In this document: one piece after another, positions 24,101 to 34,710 of the stretch
Numbering within the stretch: position 1 is the first letter of the stretch
How the letters are laid out: every line of letters starts with the position of its first letter
Assembly (NCBI GenBank): GCA_002049455.2
Contig: KV918768.1
Coordinates: 186,001-250,000 of the forward strand
DNA from: Porphyra umbilicalis
Taxonomy: Eukaryota > Rhodophyta > Bangiophyceae > Bangiales > Bangiaceae
Length of the DNA stretch: 64,000 bases
Direction of reading: 5' to 3'
Made by a program: the position numbers and the translations under genes
The notes under the pieces: model-generated
The model's input: the letters and a program-made list of their open reading frames with translations, nothing else
Databases searched by the model: none
Told to the model about the DNA's origin: nothing

Positions 24101-25443
24101 ATGGCGGCCGGCCGCAAGCGTGCGCGTGGTGCAAGCGGTATGTGTTGTTCGTTTCTTCGGATCTCATGTATATCCACTGACCCCCCCCCCCCCCTTCCCC
24201 CCAACATCCCCCGGTCTGAGCGTGATTATGTTCTTTGTCCGTACGGCTACGTGTAATATGTGTGTGATATGCTGTCACATCCTTGTATGAACACCCGGTC
24301 CTCCTCGTCTGTCTTTTTTCGGCAATGGAAGGTGTACATACGGGGGGAATGCACACTGGTATGGTGACTGACGCGACCGGAATACTTGAGTGCCTTCTTT
24401 TACGTTGTGTTTCTTGGTGCTCGATATCCTTCTCTTCGATCCATTTCGTTTCCTTTCCAGGCAATTTGACCGCCGCCGTCGCGGCGGCTGCAGCACTGCC
24501 GGCGGCGGCTCCCCGCGCGTCGAACGACGCATCGTCACCCCCGCGAGCGCAGCCGAACCGCACTTCGGGACGCCGGCGCGCGGCCGTTACCACGCTGCCA
24601 CCACCGCCGAATCGTCGGCTGTCCTCTCCCTGCGAGGCGTTGCTCCCGCCCCCCGTGCGAGCGCGTCTCTCTCCTCGCGGTGCCGGCGCGCCAAGTTCTT
24701 CGGCCACGGGGGCTACTTTCGCGTGTCCCTCCGGGCGTGGCAGCGCCGAGAATATGGCCTTTCCGGCGAGCCCTGCTGGGCCTGCGGCGGCTTCGAACGG
24801 CTCTGCCGAGCGCACGCTGGTGGTTCTGCCAGACCCATATTGGTCGCGTGCGGCGGGCAGGACCCGCGACACCACGAACGGTCGGTGCGGATCTGAACTA
24901 CACCCAGACCCGGATGCGGCGCGGCGTGCGATGGCGATACCCGCAGCCACCGTCAACCGTCTGCCAGATTTTGACGTCCTCAACATCTCTGGGCTGGAGG
25001 TGCTACACTTCAAGCGGCTGAAAAAGTCCGCCGCTAAGGTGTTCAGCCCCCTCGTCACCTTCTGCGCACAGGGGCGAGTTGACATTGACGTGGCCGTCCG
25101 GCACCTGGAATGGTTCGAGCCGCGGCTGGGCGTTTGCTTTCGGAGCTGGGGAGCCTGCTCTCTGCTTTCCAAGGTAGCCGACAATAGCTCGGCCTACCAC
25201 GAGGCGCTTGCAAAGAAGGGGCAGGCCGGGCAGGCGGCGGCCGCGGCGGCGACGGCGGGTGTGGCAACGCTCCCGTCGCCGACACGGCCACTGCCACCGC
25301 CGCCGACTCGGTCGTTGCGACCCTCGTCGACGAGGTCACCGGCTGCACGGGCCAGATCGGGTACTAACGCCAGCGATCACGCAACCGTTGATTGTGCGAC
25401 GGGTGCCCAGTCGGCCGAGAATTTCTTTCCTTCTCATCGCTAG
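24101..25443 (+). CDS. Second gene of the CACTA-like element, one intron
   Basis: Exon 1 (24101-24137) encodes a short basic start (MAAGRKRARGAS). A canonical intron runs from GTATGT at 24138 to TTTCCAG at 24460 (323 nt) and restores the frame exactly. Exon 2 reads to TAG 25441-25443. The protein of about 340 residues has an Ala/Pro-rich N-half and a conserved-looking C-half (LPDFDVLNISGLEVLHFKRL, then FEPRLGVCFRSWGACSLLSK). Many CACTA elements carry a second, DNA-binding (TNPA-like) protein; position and size fit that role, but I see no diagnostic domain. Unlike the neighbouring transposase it has no stop codon inside. Confidence 0.6.
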
Positions 25444-25759
25444 TTACTAAACACAACCAGCCGACCTGTTTCAACACAACATTATCTTATCAATGATTTC
25501 TTGACTAAATGGAACATTGCAATTACAGCAAGCTGTCAAGTACACACGATCATAGCGTACAGCAGAAACTGATATGCCAATACGTAAAACCGTACTTCAC
25601 ACGGACATGTAAAATTCTTTGAAGGTATCCCAATGTAAGACTATGCAGTCACAACTGCACTCAAACTTGGATATGGACCGTTGCACTGTCTGACAGCATT
25701 TCTCTCATCTATGCAACGTGGATGCCTGTGAGCGAACCAAAGTGCATAAAATCCCAGGT
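25444..25759. other. AT-richer 3' flank of the second CACTA gene
   Basis: No gene seen; probably the 3' untranslated part plus element spacer before the right subterminal repeats. Confidence 0.35.
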
Positions 25760-25959
25760 TGTGTCTGGGATTCCTAGCCCCAGCGATGCCCGAAACTCCC
25801 AAGCAAGCTGGTGCTTTGCTTGAGCCTGAGGGCCTTCTTTCAAGGCTGTGGAGATCTTAGACCTGGGATATTGAGCCACACAACCTGGTTATTTGTGCCA
25901 TTTCACCTGACATTCTGGGCCATAAAACCTGGGACTTCTGGTTAGATGTTCTAGTAGGG
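25760..25959 (-). repeat. Right terminal/subterminal repeats of the CACTA-like element
   Basis: It ends in CTAGTAGGG at 25959. ATCCCAGGTTG, ACCTGGGATATTGAGCC and AAAACCTGGGAC mirror the left end. Confidence 0.75.
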
Positions 25960-26915
25960 AAGACAGTGCAGGTGTGGGACACGGCCACGAACACGCGCGT
26001 GGCCGTCCTGAAGGGCCAAACAGACAAGGTGAAGCGCCTGGCGGTTGTGAGCGGCGGCAGCAACGGCGTCAGTGCGCGGGTGGTGTCGGGGTCTGAAGAC
26101 AGAACAGTGCAGGTATGGGACGCGGACACGGGCACGTGCAATGTCACCCTGCAGGGTCACGAAACAGAGGTGTCGTGCTTGGCGGTGGTGGGCGGCAGCG
26201 ACAGCGGCGTTGGTGCGCGGGTGGTGTTGGGGTCGTTGGACAAGACAATGCGGGTATGGGACGCGGCGATGGGTACGTGCGTGGCCGTGACGACAAAACA
26301 GTGAGGGTTTGGGACGCGGACACGGGCACGTGCAAGGCCACCCTGCAGGGTGACACAAACGAGGTGTCGTGTCTAGCTGTGGTGAGTGGCGGCGAAAACG
26401 GCGTTGGTGCGCGGGTGGTGCCGGGGTCGTGAGAACAGACGATGCGCGTATGACACGTGGAGACGGGCACGTGCGTATCCACCCTAGAGGACCACAACGA
26501 CGTGGTGAATTGCTTGGTGGTGGTGTGTGGTGGCGGCATCGGCGTCGGTGAGCGGGTTGTTTCAGGGTCAGTTGCCAGGACAATGCGGGTATGGGAAATG
26601 AAGACAGGCACGTGCGTGGCCACCGTGACGGGCCACACCGACCGGATGACGTGCCTGGCGGTGGTGGGCCGCGGCGGCAACGGCGTCGGTGCGCGGGTTG
26701 TGTCGGGTTCTTGAGACAAGACGATGCGGGTGTGGGACGCTGACACGGGCTCGTGCGTGGCCACCCTGCAGGGCCACACAAAATTGGTAAATTGCCTGGA
26801 GTACGTTGGCGGCGGTGGCAAAGGTGTGAACAATTTGGCGCCGGGAGCGGACGCGGCCACCCTGCGGAAAGCGTGCAGGCGAGTGTTGCGGCGGCACGGT
26901 GCATGCAAGGCCGCG
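25960..26915 (+). pseudogene. WD40-repeat protein, 3' part
   Basis: It continues the frame from 20313 and holds about six more WD40 units of about 44 residues. Each has the pattern VRVWDADTGTC, TLQGH and GVGARVVSGS. The units are similar at DNA level (about 132-bp period). A deletion near 26285 fuses parts of two repeats and shifts the frame. TGA stops occur near 26430 and 26713, and a second defect near 26450. The frame is cut off at 26915 by the LTR of a copia element. Downstream, 33620 onward has no further WD40 repeat. Confidence 0.75.
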
Positions 26916-27477
26916 TGTTGTGAGCGCAAAGTCCCACGCGCGCGCAGTCGGAGTGCGCGGGCGTGCCGTCTCTCCCACTGTGCCAAAGTCGAGCAGAGAG
27001 GTTCAACGCTTGTCCTTTCACTCGTGCGCCGGGGCTAGTCCCCGGTGCCTGCCTCTCTTATACCCTCTCGGCCATGGCCGCTCCCCCAGGCACCCGCCCT
27101 CTCAGCGTCCCCTAGCGGTCCCGTCTCCCCGCCGGGCTCCCCCGCCCGGCTCCCCCAGGAGCCTAGGCCAGGCTGGGCTCCCCCACACCCAGCGCCCTCC
27201 ACGCGTCGGAGCCGCCGCTGGTTGAGTTGCTCCGCCTCCCCGCCGCTCCGCCACGCGCCCGGCCTTCGGCCGCTTCCGGCTTGGGTGGTGCCCACCGTCC
27301 CGGTGGCGCCTCCCCCGACGGCCGCCGCCAGGCGCGCGGCGCTCCCTGGGTGGGGAGCCTCCCCCGCGCCACCGGGAGGGTGCAGCCCTCCCGATGGCGG
27401 CACCCAGCCGCGGGGACTTCGCGGGTGCCGCGGGCACGGGGGTACAATTAGTACTTGCTCCCCCCGTGCCCACAACA
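26916..27477 (-). repeat. Copia 3' LTR
   Basis: 562 bp, about 99% identical to the copy at 33053-33614. It is 3' relative to the minus-strand transcript. Confidence 0.95.
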
Positions 27478-27483
27478 TTCCCC
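27478..27483 (-). promoter_or_regulatory. Copia polypurine tract (short)
   Basis: GGGGAA on the minus strand directly adjoins the 3' LTR, the place where plus-strand DNA synthesis is primed. It is shorter than usual. Confidence 0.5.
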
Positions 27484-27498
27484 GGCGGCCGCGGGCGT

Positions 27499-30400
27499 CT
27501 AGAGGGTGAGGTCCGACAGCCCCGCCGCCTCCCGGCATGCGGTGAATGCCGCGATGGGGAGCGCCTTCGTTAGCATGTCCGCTACCATCTTCACCGTCGG
27601 GATGTACGTGGGCACGAGCACCTTGTCGGCCACCTTCTCCCGCACGAAGTGGAAGGCCACGTCAATGTGCTTGGTCCGCTGCGAGGACGTGTTGTTGCGC
27701 ATCAGTGCCAGCGCGCTCTGGTTGTCGATGCGCATGTTCATCAGGGCCTGAGGTGGATAAAGTAGAGCCAGACATATCCGCACATTATACTCGTAATAAC
27801 CCATAATCCATGCCGCAGCCGCGTATCCATATCGTACTCTGTTCAATTACCGCCGGATATATTGAGCCTGAATGACTCTCCAAAGGCCGGATATAATATA
27901 ATCAGAATCGAATTTCCACCTTGCCTGATCCGGCTCACATATTGTGCGCCGCAGTGCTGGCGCGTGGGGATGCCTCCCCACCCTGTTCAACCGCCATCAT
28001 CTGGCAGTGCCAAGCGGCGATCTTGACGGAAAATTCCCGAACGGTTCTATCCTGTGTCTGAAACCGCCTGCCTTGCTGTCAACGGCGCGCGCGAGATTCC
28101 GAACGGGCACCCCCGGGTGAGCACACGAGAGTTCCAACGATCACTACTGACGAGGACCGCTGCACCACCCAAATCAATTCCAACAACCAAATGGTACTTG
28201 ACGGCGGTTCATCGCGACAAACGCTTGTGAAGAGACACGCGTATTTAAATCACATGTAAGACTGTACCTGGAGAGATGTCTCCTTTGATTTCATTTCGTT
28301 TCAATTTTAGTCTTCTTCCCGATCCATCATCCAAGAGAATATATTCAATCTGTCTATCCTAACAATATCCAAAATCGTACTAATTGAATATCCGACTATA
28401 ATATTGTTCCTGACTCTGTCCGTCCCAGCAAGATCTAATTTTGGATATATGACATCGTCAAATACTCAATCCAGAGTGCATGTGAGAGGATGTGGATTAT
28501 ATCCTAATGCAACCAAAAGTGCCTGATTCCAAAGCCCCTAATGTTCATCGGCTCCTCCTTGCCCGTCAGGTCCTTGAGCAGCCGGCGCACCCACACCGCT
28601 TCCCGCGCCGCCATCGCCCCGGCGACGTACTCGGCCTCGGTGGTTGACAGGGAAACCGACCCCTGGCGCTTGCTCGTCCAACTCACCGACGCACCGTGCA
28701 TGGTGAAGATGTATCCCGTGGTTGACCGTCGCGTCGGGACGTCCCCCGCGTAGTCTGCGTCGCTGTAGCCCGTGACGCCCGTGTCGGCCCCGTACGTCAG
28801 TGCCAACGTGGCTGTCCCCTTGAGGTAGCGGAGCACCCGCTTAGCCGCTGCAAGGTGCTGTCCCGTGGGGGCGGCCACGTACCGCGACAGTTGTCCGACA
28901 GCGTACGCGATGTCGGGGCGCGTCCCCGTTGCCAGGTAGAGCAGCGCGCCCACCAGCTCCTGGTAGGTTTGCTGGAGCTCCGCCGTGAGGGGCTCCCCGT
29001 CCTTGGTCAGCCGGTCGCCAGCCCCCATCGGGAGCTGCACTGGGTTGGCGTCTGCAAGCCCAAACCGTTCCAGGATGGTATACACGTACTGCCGCTGCCC
29101 GAGTCGTAGGGTGCCGCGCTCCGTGTCCCGCTCGACGTGGAACCCGAGGAAGAAGGTGGGTTCCCCCATCTCCCGGGCCTTAAATGCCGTGGTGATGTCG
29201 GCCTTGGCCGACATAGCGGCCGCGTTGGTGGCCCCCGCCACCAGTAGGTCATCGACGTAAACTAGGATGTAGACAGTCACTTCGTCGCGGTCCCCTTTGT
29301 AGAGGCACGGGTCAAAGGCGCACGGGGTGAAACCCGCCTCCCCTAGCATCGCGTCCAGCTTCTTGTGCCATGCGCGTGCCGCCTGCTTCAGCCCGTAGAG
29401 GGCCCTTCACCAGCCGGCACACCTTCCCCTTGTCGCCGCGCTCGTACCCACGAGGTTGGCGAATGTAGATCTCCTCGTCGACCTCCCCGTTCAGGAAGGC
29501 GGTCTCAACATCCAGCTGCTAGAGGACCAGCCCTGACGCGGCGCAGTGCGCAAGTAGCGCCCGCAGCGTCGCGTAGCGCGCCACAGGTGCGAAGACGTCG
29601 GTGTAGTCCACCTGGTACGTCTGTTTGTCGCCGCGCCCGACAAACCGGCCTTTGTGTCCGACGAGCTCCCCCTCTGGGCCGCGCTTGCGCTCGCAGAGGA
29701 TATCCGTATCCGTCACGGTCTTCCCCAGTGGGAGGTCGGTCAGGTACCAGGTCCCGTGCTCCCACAGCGAGTTGACCTCGCGCTGCACCGCCGCGTCAAA
29801 CTCAGGCCAGTCGGGCTCGTGGCGCGCCTGGCCGATGCACATCTTGTCGCGCGGGCGCCCCCCCTTTGCGGTGAAGGCCCAGGCCAAGTCGGCAAGGCCT
29901 CGCGGCCGGGGTGCGGCACGCAGTAAGCGGGCGGGGTGGCGAGACGCTGGTGATGCGGGCGGCGCCCCGCCGCCTGATGAACCGCCGGCCCTACTCTCCG
30001 CAAGCCCCGCGGCGTCCGAGGAGTCGGAGTCTGAGGAGCCCGAGATTTCCTCGGCCGCATGCAGGCCTGCGTCCTCCCCCACGGAGTCGCTGTCGGCTGC
30101 CGAAGCGGGGCCGTCCGCAGCGTGCATGTGAACCAAGCGCTGGGCTGCCGCCACCGCGTCCGCCACGGAGCCTGCCGCAGGCGACGGTGGGGTGTGGGGC
30201 GGAGGGCGGGGTCCCGGCAGCGCCACTGTCGGCGCCGCGGCCGGGGAGATGACCGATGGCGGGGCGGCGCGGGATTCAACCGCGTCCAGGTCCGCGGGGA
30301 AGCGCGCGATAGGCCCCGCGGTAGCTATCTCGGGCACGGTCGAGGCATGGTCGGTCGAGCAGACCGTGTCGAGCGCCCGGGGCTCGTCAAACCACACGTC

Positions 30401-32809
30401 GCGGCTGGTCTCGACGCGGTCCCCGACGAGGACCCGGTAGCCACGCTGGTCGATGCCGTAGCCGACGAAGATGCCCGCCACCGCGCGGGGCTGCAGTTTC
30501 TTGCGCAGCTCCGCCGGGGTGTGGATCCAAGCGCGGCAGCCAAACGGCCGGAGGTGCCCGACATCGGGGCGGGTCCCGTAAAAGAGCTCGTAGGGAGTGG
30601 CGGGGCGGTCGCGCCCCATAACCCGGTTCCCGAGGTAGTTGACTGTGACCGCCGCCTCTCCCCAAAACTTGCCGTCCAAGTTGCAGCCGGCCAGCGCCGC
30701 GACGGTCAGCTCAGCGACGACCCGGTTGTAGCGCTCGGCCACCCCGTTGGACTGCGGCGTGTAGCGGGTCGTCGTCTGGTGCTGGATGCCTTTAGCCGCG
30801 AGCCAAGCGGGCCAATCGCCCCCCGTGTACTCCAGCCCATTGTCGGACCGGATGACGCGAACCCGGTGCCCCGTCTGGGTCTCCCAGCGGGCGACCACCG
30901 CCATGACCGCGTTTTTGGCCACGCCCCTCGTCTTGACCGGCACAATCGCCTTAAATCGGGTGTAGTCGACGATGACCCCGACGAAGAAGGTGCTCCCCGC
31001 GGGCGTCGCCTCTTTCATGGGCCCGGCGACGTCGGTGTGCACGACCTGCAGCGGCCCGGTGGTCCGGATGCCCAGCGTAGGGAAGGGGGCCCGCGTCATC
31101 TTTCCCTGGATGCAGGGCGGGCAGGGGTCGGTCCGAAGTGCCGCGAGCCCGGCCTTGTCCAGCACCATTCCCTTGACCACCTTCGCCGTCCGCTCGAGTG
31201 TGGTCGCATCCAAGTGAGCGAAGCGCCGGTGCCACATCGCCGCGGTGGGCGTGGCAACGCTGACGAGGGCGGACCCCGTCTGGGCAATCGTCGGCAGGAT
31301 GTACACCTTGTCCGACAGCACCCCGCGAATCATGTCGCGGTCCCCGTGCCGGATGACCACCCCGCCCCCGCGCTTGAAGGTCACCTCGTACCCGCGCACC
31401 GCCGCCTGGCGCACGGAGAAGAGGGAGGAGGCCAGGCCGGGCACAACCAGCACGTCCTGCAGTGTCAGGTCCATCACCCCTCCCACGCTGTCCACTTGGA
31501 GGAGCGCCGTCCCGCTTGTGCGTGCCGTGCGGTGCCGCCCGTCCGCCAGCATGATGGTGACGGGGGCTCGCCCCGCCACGTTGGTGAGACGGTCCGCAGT
31601 GCCGGTCATATGGTGGGAGGCGCCGCTGTCCATCACCCAGACTGGCGCGGGCGCCTCCCCTATGTCCGCCGGGTCCGCAACGGTCATGAAGGTGGTGCCA
31701 TCACCCCCGGCACCCTCGTCGTCCGAGTCGGCCACCAGTGGCGGCACGTTGTCGTCGTCCTCGGAGTCGCTGAGGAGCTCCGGGATGTCATATGCCTCCT
31801 CCGCGCCGCTCAGGGTCTCCGGGGCGTCCTCGTCCCGCTCCACGGGATCGGCCTCTGGGACCGTATCCACGTCGTGTGCCAGCATGGCCAGCCCCGCAGC
31901 CCCTCCGTCCTCTGCGGGCTTGTCGCCCCTGCTGTTGCTTGGGCAGTCTCGCTTGATGTGGCCGATCTCGTCGCATTTGTAGCAACGGCGGCGCTCCCGC
32001 CCCCGGCGCATCCGGCGGTCGTCCAGTCCGGTGGCAGCTAGGGCGTTGGCCACCTCGCCGACACGGTCTGCCTTGTGGTCGAGCCCGAGCCGCGCCTCCG
32101 CCGCCTGCAGCTGCTCTTGCGCCGTCTCCACCGTCAGGCCGGGCTGCATGGCCAGCACCGTCGCCGTGAGCTCGTACTTCGATGGCAGCCCCGCCAGCAG
32201 CGCTGGCACGAGCTGGGCGTCGTCGATGTCGGACCCCAGCTCCATGAGCTCCCATGCCAGCTCCTCGCCGCGGCTAAAGTAGCGCACGACCGACTCGTCC
32301 CGTCGCATCCTCAGCCCCGCCAGCTCTCGGCGTAGGTTCAGCGCCCTTGCCGGACCGCGTGAGCGGAACGCCTGCGCCAGCGCCGCCCACGCGCCCCGCG
32401 CCGTCGGGTGGCGGCGGAAGGTGGGCATGTGGTGTGGCTTGACGTTGAGCACCATCAGCGACATCGCCTGCTCATCCAGCCGCCCCAGCTCGCCCGCCGT
32501 CGGCTCCCCCGACGTGCTGCCGCTATGTACCCCCGACGTCGCGTCGGCCTCGTCCGTTGGGGCCGGTCGGGTCACTGCCGCCCCGCCGGCCGGAGTCCCG
32601 ACACGGGCCGGGTCCACCGCCGCCCAGCAGCCCTTGAATCGCATCAGGTGCTCAATTTCCGTGCTCCATTGCAAGTAGTTGGTGTCGTCGAGCTTGGCGA
32701 TCCTCGGCACGCCGTCACCCGTCATCTGGCCCGGGCGGATCTTGTCAGCCGCCCCTCGCGTGGCTCGCCGTCCGCCACGTCCGTTTGCCACCGTCCCGGT
32801 CCGGCTCAC
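27499..32809 (-). pseudogene. Copia gag-pol polyprotein, disrupted
   Basis: From ATG 32809: a gag domain (KLDDTNYLQWSTEIEHLM), a zinc knuckle (CYKCDEIGHIKRDC, residue about 275), an aspartic protease motif (MDSGASHHMTG, about 390), and the integrase HHCC region with DDE residues in HTDVAGP, IRSDNG and NGVAERYNR (about 590-690). The N-half of reverse transcriptase runs to TAG 29519-29521. After one extra base near 29400 the frame continues with the YVDDLL active site and RNase H (YSDADYAGD, TEAEYVAGA). The hAT-like insertion at 27742-28540 separates the last segment (IDNQSALALMRN, RTKHIDVAFHF), which ends at 27499. Reverse transcription and integration would occur in virus-like particles. Confidence 0.95.
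27742..28540. mobile_element. hAT-like non-autonomous element nested in copia pol
   Basis: This 799-bp insert is flanked by the exact 8-bp duplication ATGTTCAT (27734-27741 and 28541-28548). Its ends are imperfect inverted repeats, CAGGGCCTGAGG on the left and TAGGGGCTTTGG on the right (reverse complement), matching the hAT consensus YAGNG. The AT-rich interior has recurrent ATATCC/GGATAT motifs. No gene is inside. Removing it with one duplication rejoins the copia frame, so it arrived after the retrotransposon. Confidence 0.87.
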
Positions 32810-33038
32810 TGCCGGTTCGGGTTCCCTGTGGCACCGGTGTCGTCCTCAGACGCCCCCGGGCCCTCCTCCGCGTTCCGCCCCCTTGCCGACACGCCCGCGT
32901 TCACCGCCGCGCGTCGCACCCAGAGCACGTCGTCCACGTACACAACCCGCGTCTCCCCGGTGCAACCCGGGTCGCCCGCCTGCGCACGCATCGTCTTGGT
33001 CCACGACCGCGGAGCGACACCCAGCCCGAACGGAAGGC

Positions 33039-33052
33039 CTGGGCCCATAACC
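33039..33052 (-). promoter_or_regulatory. Copia primer-binding site, half-tRNA type
   Basis: Directly inside the 5' LTR the minus strand reads GGTTATGGGCCCAG. This is complementary to the anticodon stem-loop of eukaryotic initiator tRNA-Met (CUGGGCCCAUAACC) rather than to a tRNA 3' end. Drosophila copia is known to use an internally cleaved initiator tRNA-Met in this way. Confidence 0.8.
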
Positions 33053-33614
33053 TGTTGTGAGCGCAAAGTCCCACGCGCGCGCAGTCGGAGTGCGCGGGCG
33101 TGCCGTCTCTCCCACTGTGCCAAAGTCGAGCAGAGAGGTTCAACGCTTGTCCTTTCACTCGTGCGCCGGGGCTAGTCCCCGGTGCCTGCCTCTCTTATAC
33201 CCTCTCGGCCGTGGCCGCTCCCCCAGGCACCCGCCCTCTCAGCGTCCCCTAGCGGTCCCGTCTCCCCGCCGGGCTCCCCCGCCCGGCTCCCCCAGGAGCC
33301 TAGGACAGGCTGGGCTCCCCCACACCCAGCGCCCTCCACGCGTCGGAGCCGCCGCTGGTTGAGTTGCTCCGCCTCCCCGCCGCTCCGCCACGCGCCCGGC
33401 CTTCGGCCGCTTCCGGCTTGGGTGGTGCCCACCGTCCCGGTGGCGCCTCCCCCGACGGCCGCCGCCAGGCGCGCGGCGCTCCCTGGGTGGGGAGCCTCCC
33501 CCGCGCCACCGGGAGGGTGCAGCCCTCCCGATGGCGGCACCCAGCCGCGGGGACTTCGCGGGTGCCGCGGGCACGGGGATGCAATTAGTACTTGCTCCCC
33601 CCGTGCCCACAACA
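33053..33614 (-). repeat. Copia 5' LTR
   Basis: 562 bp and 5' relative to the minus-strand transcript. TG...CA ends and the CCGCG duplication adjoin it. It should carry the promoter of the element. Confidence 0.95.
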
Positions 33615-33619
33615 CCGCG

Positions 33620-34404
33620 GCCTTGCCGCGCGGCGAAGCGGTCTCCATCGCTTTTCCATGTCGGAGTGGGGGGCGCCTGCCTGGCGGGTTGACGTGGCGG
33701 CGCAACGAGACACGCACGCGCCGTTGCGGCCGCTCCGCGGCCACCGGGTGCCCACGGGAAGGAAGAGCAGACGGGCCTTTGGGCGCGGCCCTGCTGACAG
33801 GCGCGGTGCGGGACGACGGTGCCGCGCGGGTGTGCACGGGAAGGGGGGGCAGGCGTGCCTTTGGACGGGGGAAGAGGAGGGCCGCCCGAGTATGCAAGCA
33901 GGAGAGGGAGAGGACAGGGGGAGACCCGTGAGATATGCGTCAAGAGAACGACCCTTTCTCTCATGGGAGCACGCGCTGGCGGTGTCTCTTGATCAGACCA
34001 GACCACACCCACCGTCGTGCGGTTTCCCCCGCAGAGGCCTATTTGGAACTCTTTCACAACAGTTGCAGTGCGGGATTTTTGGAAGAACGGCTCTAGTGTT
34101 GGTCATCCTGACAAGCAGAGCCTTGTAACCTCGGCTCGACTCTGCGCACGGGTCTCTTCCGGTGCGCACCTTCCCCGCCTCCACCGCACCCGTATCCACT
34201 CCGTCACCCTAACGTGCGGCTTGTGCACGGGAGTGCTTGAGGGCGAGACGAGACGGCGCACGAGATTCTATATTGTGCCCCTACCCGACCGCGCGTCCGT
34301 CACGCGCCAGTCCCCGGCCAGCGCGACGCCGCTACCCGCGACGTCGCAACCCGCGACGCCGCTGTCGCCCGCCACTGCCCTCAGGCACGCAGGTACAGTT
34401 CCTC
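33620..34404. other. No supported gene; relic of a foldback terminus
   Basis: At 34050-34090 CAACAGTTGCAGTGCGGG and TTTTTGGAAGAACGGCT resemble one arm of the hairpin at 3478-3615. The remainder is GC-rich with overlapping frames that lack domains. Confidence 0.35.
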
Positions 34405-34710
34405 CTAAAAGTCTTCCGCATCCATGACCGACATCTTCGAAGCAGCCAAAATGGCGTGTGCGGTCAACGCCGCCTCTTGGTCGCGGTCAGACACAATCGG
34501 CACGCCGTAGGTGCCAGTGGTGGAGTGGAGGCCCGTGCTTTCAAAGATGGACGTGAGGGCCTTGGCACAGTCGCTGACGTCGGGAAGGGGTTTGGTGTAG
34601 ACGCCACAAGCGACGATTTGCGTCACATGGTAGCCGGTGTAGACTACATGAGGACATGGCTTAGTGATTTCAAGATAGGGCAGGTGCGACAAGGAAAAAA
34701 TGGGAGCCAT
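34405..34710 (-). CDS. Unrecognised ORF, possible exon
   Basis: An open 101-residue frame contains protein-like sequence (YHVTQIVACGVYTKPLPDVS, then GVPIVSDRDQEAALTAHAIL). I do not recognise a family. The start and any splice sites are uncertain; it may be the last exon of a minus-strand gene or a remnant of an element. Confidence 0.25.
   Translation of the reverse strand: MAPIFSLSHLPYLEITKPCPHVVYTGYHVTQIVACGVYTKPLPDVSDCAKALTSIFESTGLHSTTGTYGVPIVSDRDQEAALTAHAILAASKMSVMDAEDF

Larger units (their letters stand above)
20314..25959 (+). mobile_element. CACTA-like (En/Spm) DNA transposon, 5.6 kb, copy B
   Basis: The insert is bounded by AAG (20311-20313 and 25960-25962), the 3-bp duplication typical of CACTA elements. 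Its inverted termini begin CCCTAC and agree at about 36 of 48 positions, including a shared CCCAGGTTTT. Subterminal ACCTGGGAT/CCCAGGT motifs recur at both ends (20340-20465 and 25760-25945). Removing the insert plus one AAG restores the WD40 frame. It carries a TNP2-type transposase (21132-23487) and a second, spliced gene (24101-25443). The classical CACT(A/G) end is replaced by CCCTAC, so placement in the superfamily rests on the transposase and the 3-bp duplication. Confidence 0.85.
26916..33614 (-). mobile_element. Ty1/copia LTR retrotransposon, nearly intact
   Basis: Two 562-bp LTRs (26916-27477 and 33053-33614) start TGTTG and end CAACA. They are flanked by the 5-bp duplication CCGCG (26911-26915 and 33615-33619). 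The coding order on the minus strand is gag, protease, integrase, reverse transcriptase, RNase H, which defines the copia class. The LTRs differ at about four positions, so the insertion is recent. Autonomy is lost through a TAG and a frameshift in pol and through a 799-bp hAT-like insertion before the RNase H end. Confidence 0.97.

Noticed and set aside
27045-27538. Open frames of 100-170 codons in the copia LTRs and again at 33172-33931
   Set aside because: They lie inside LTR sequence, occur in several frames at once and show no domain.
30059-32041. 660-codon plus-strand frame opposite copia gag-pol
   Set aside because: It is an antisense shadow of the integrase and protease region, which carries clear motifs on the minus strand.
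26916-33614. Ty3/gypsy classification
   Set aside because: Integrase precedes reverse transcriptase in the reading order, which is the copia arrangement.
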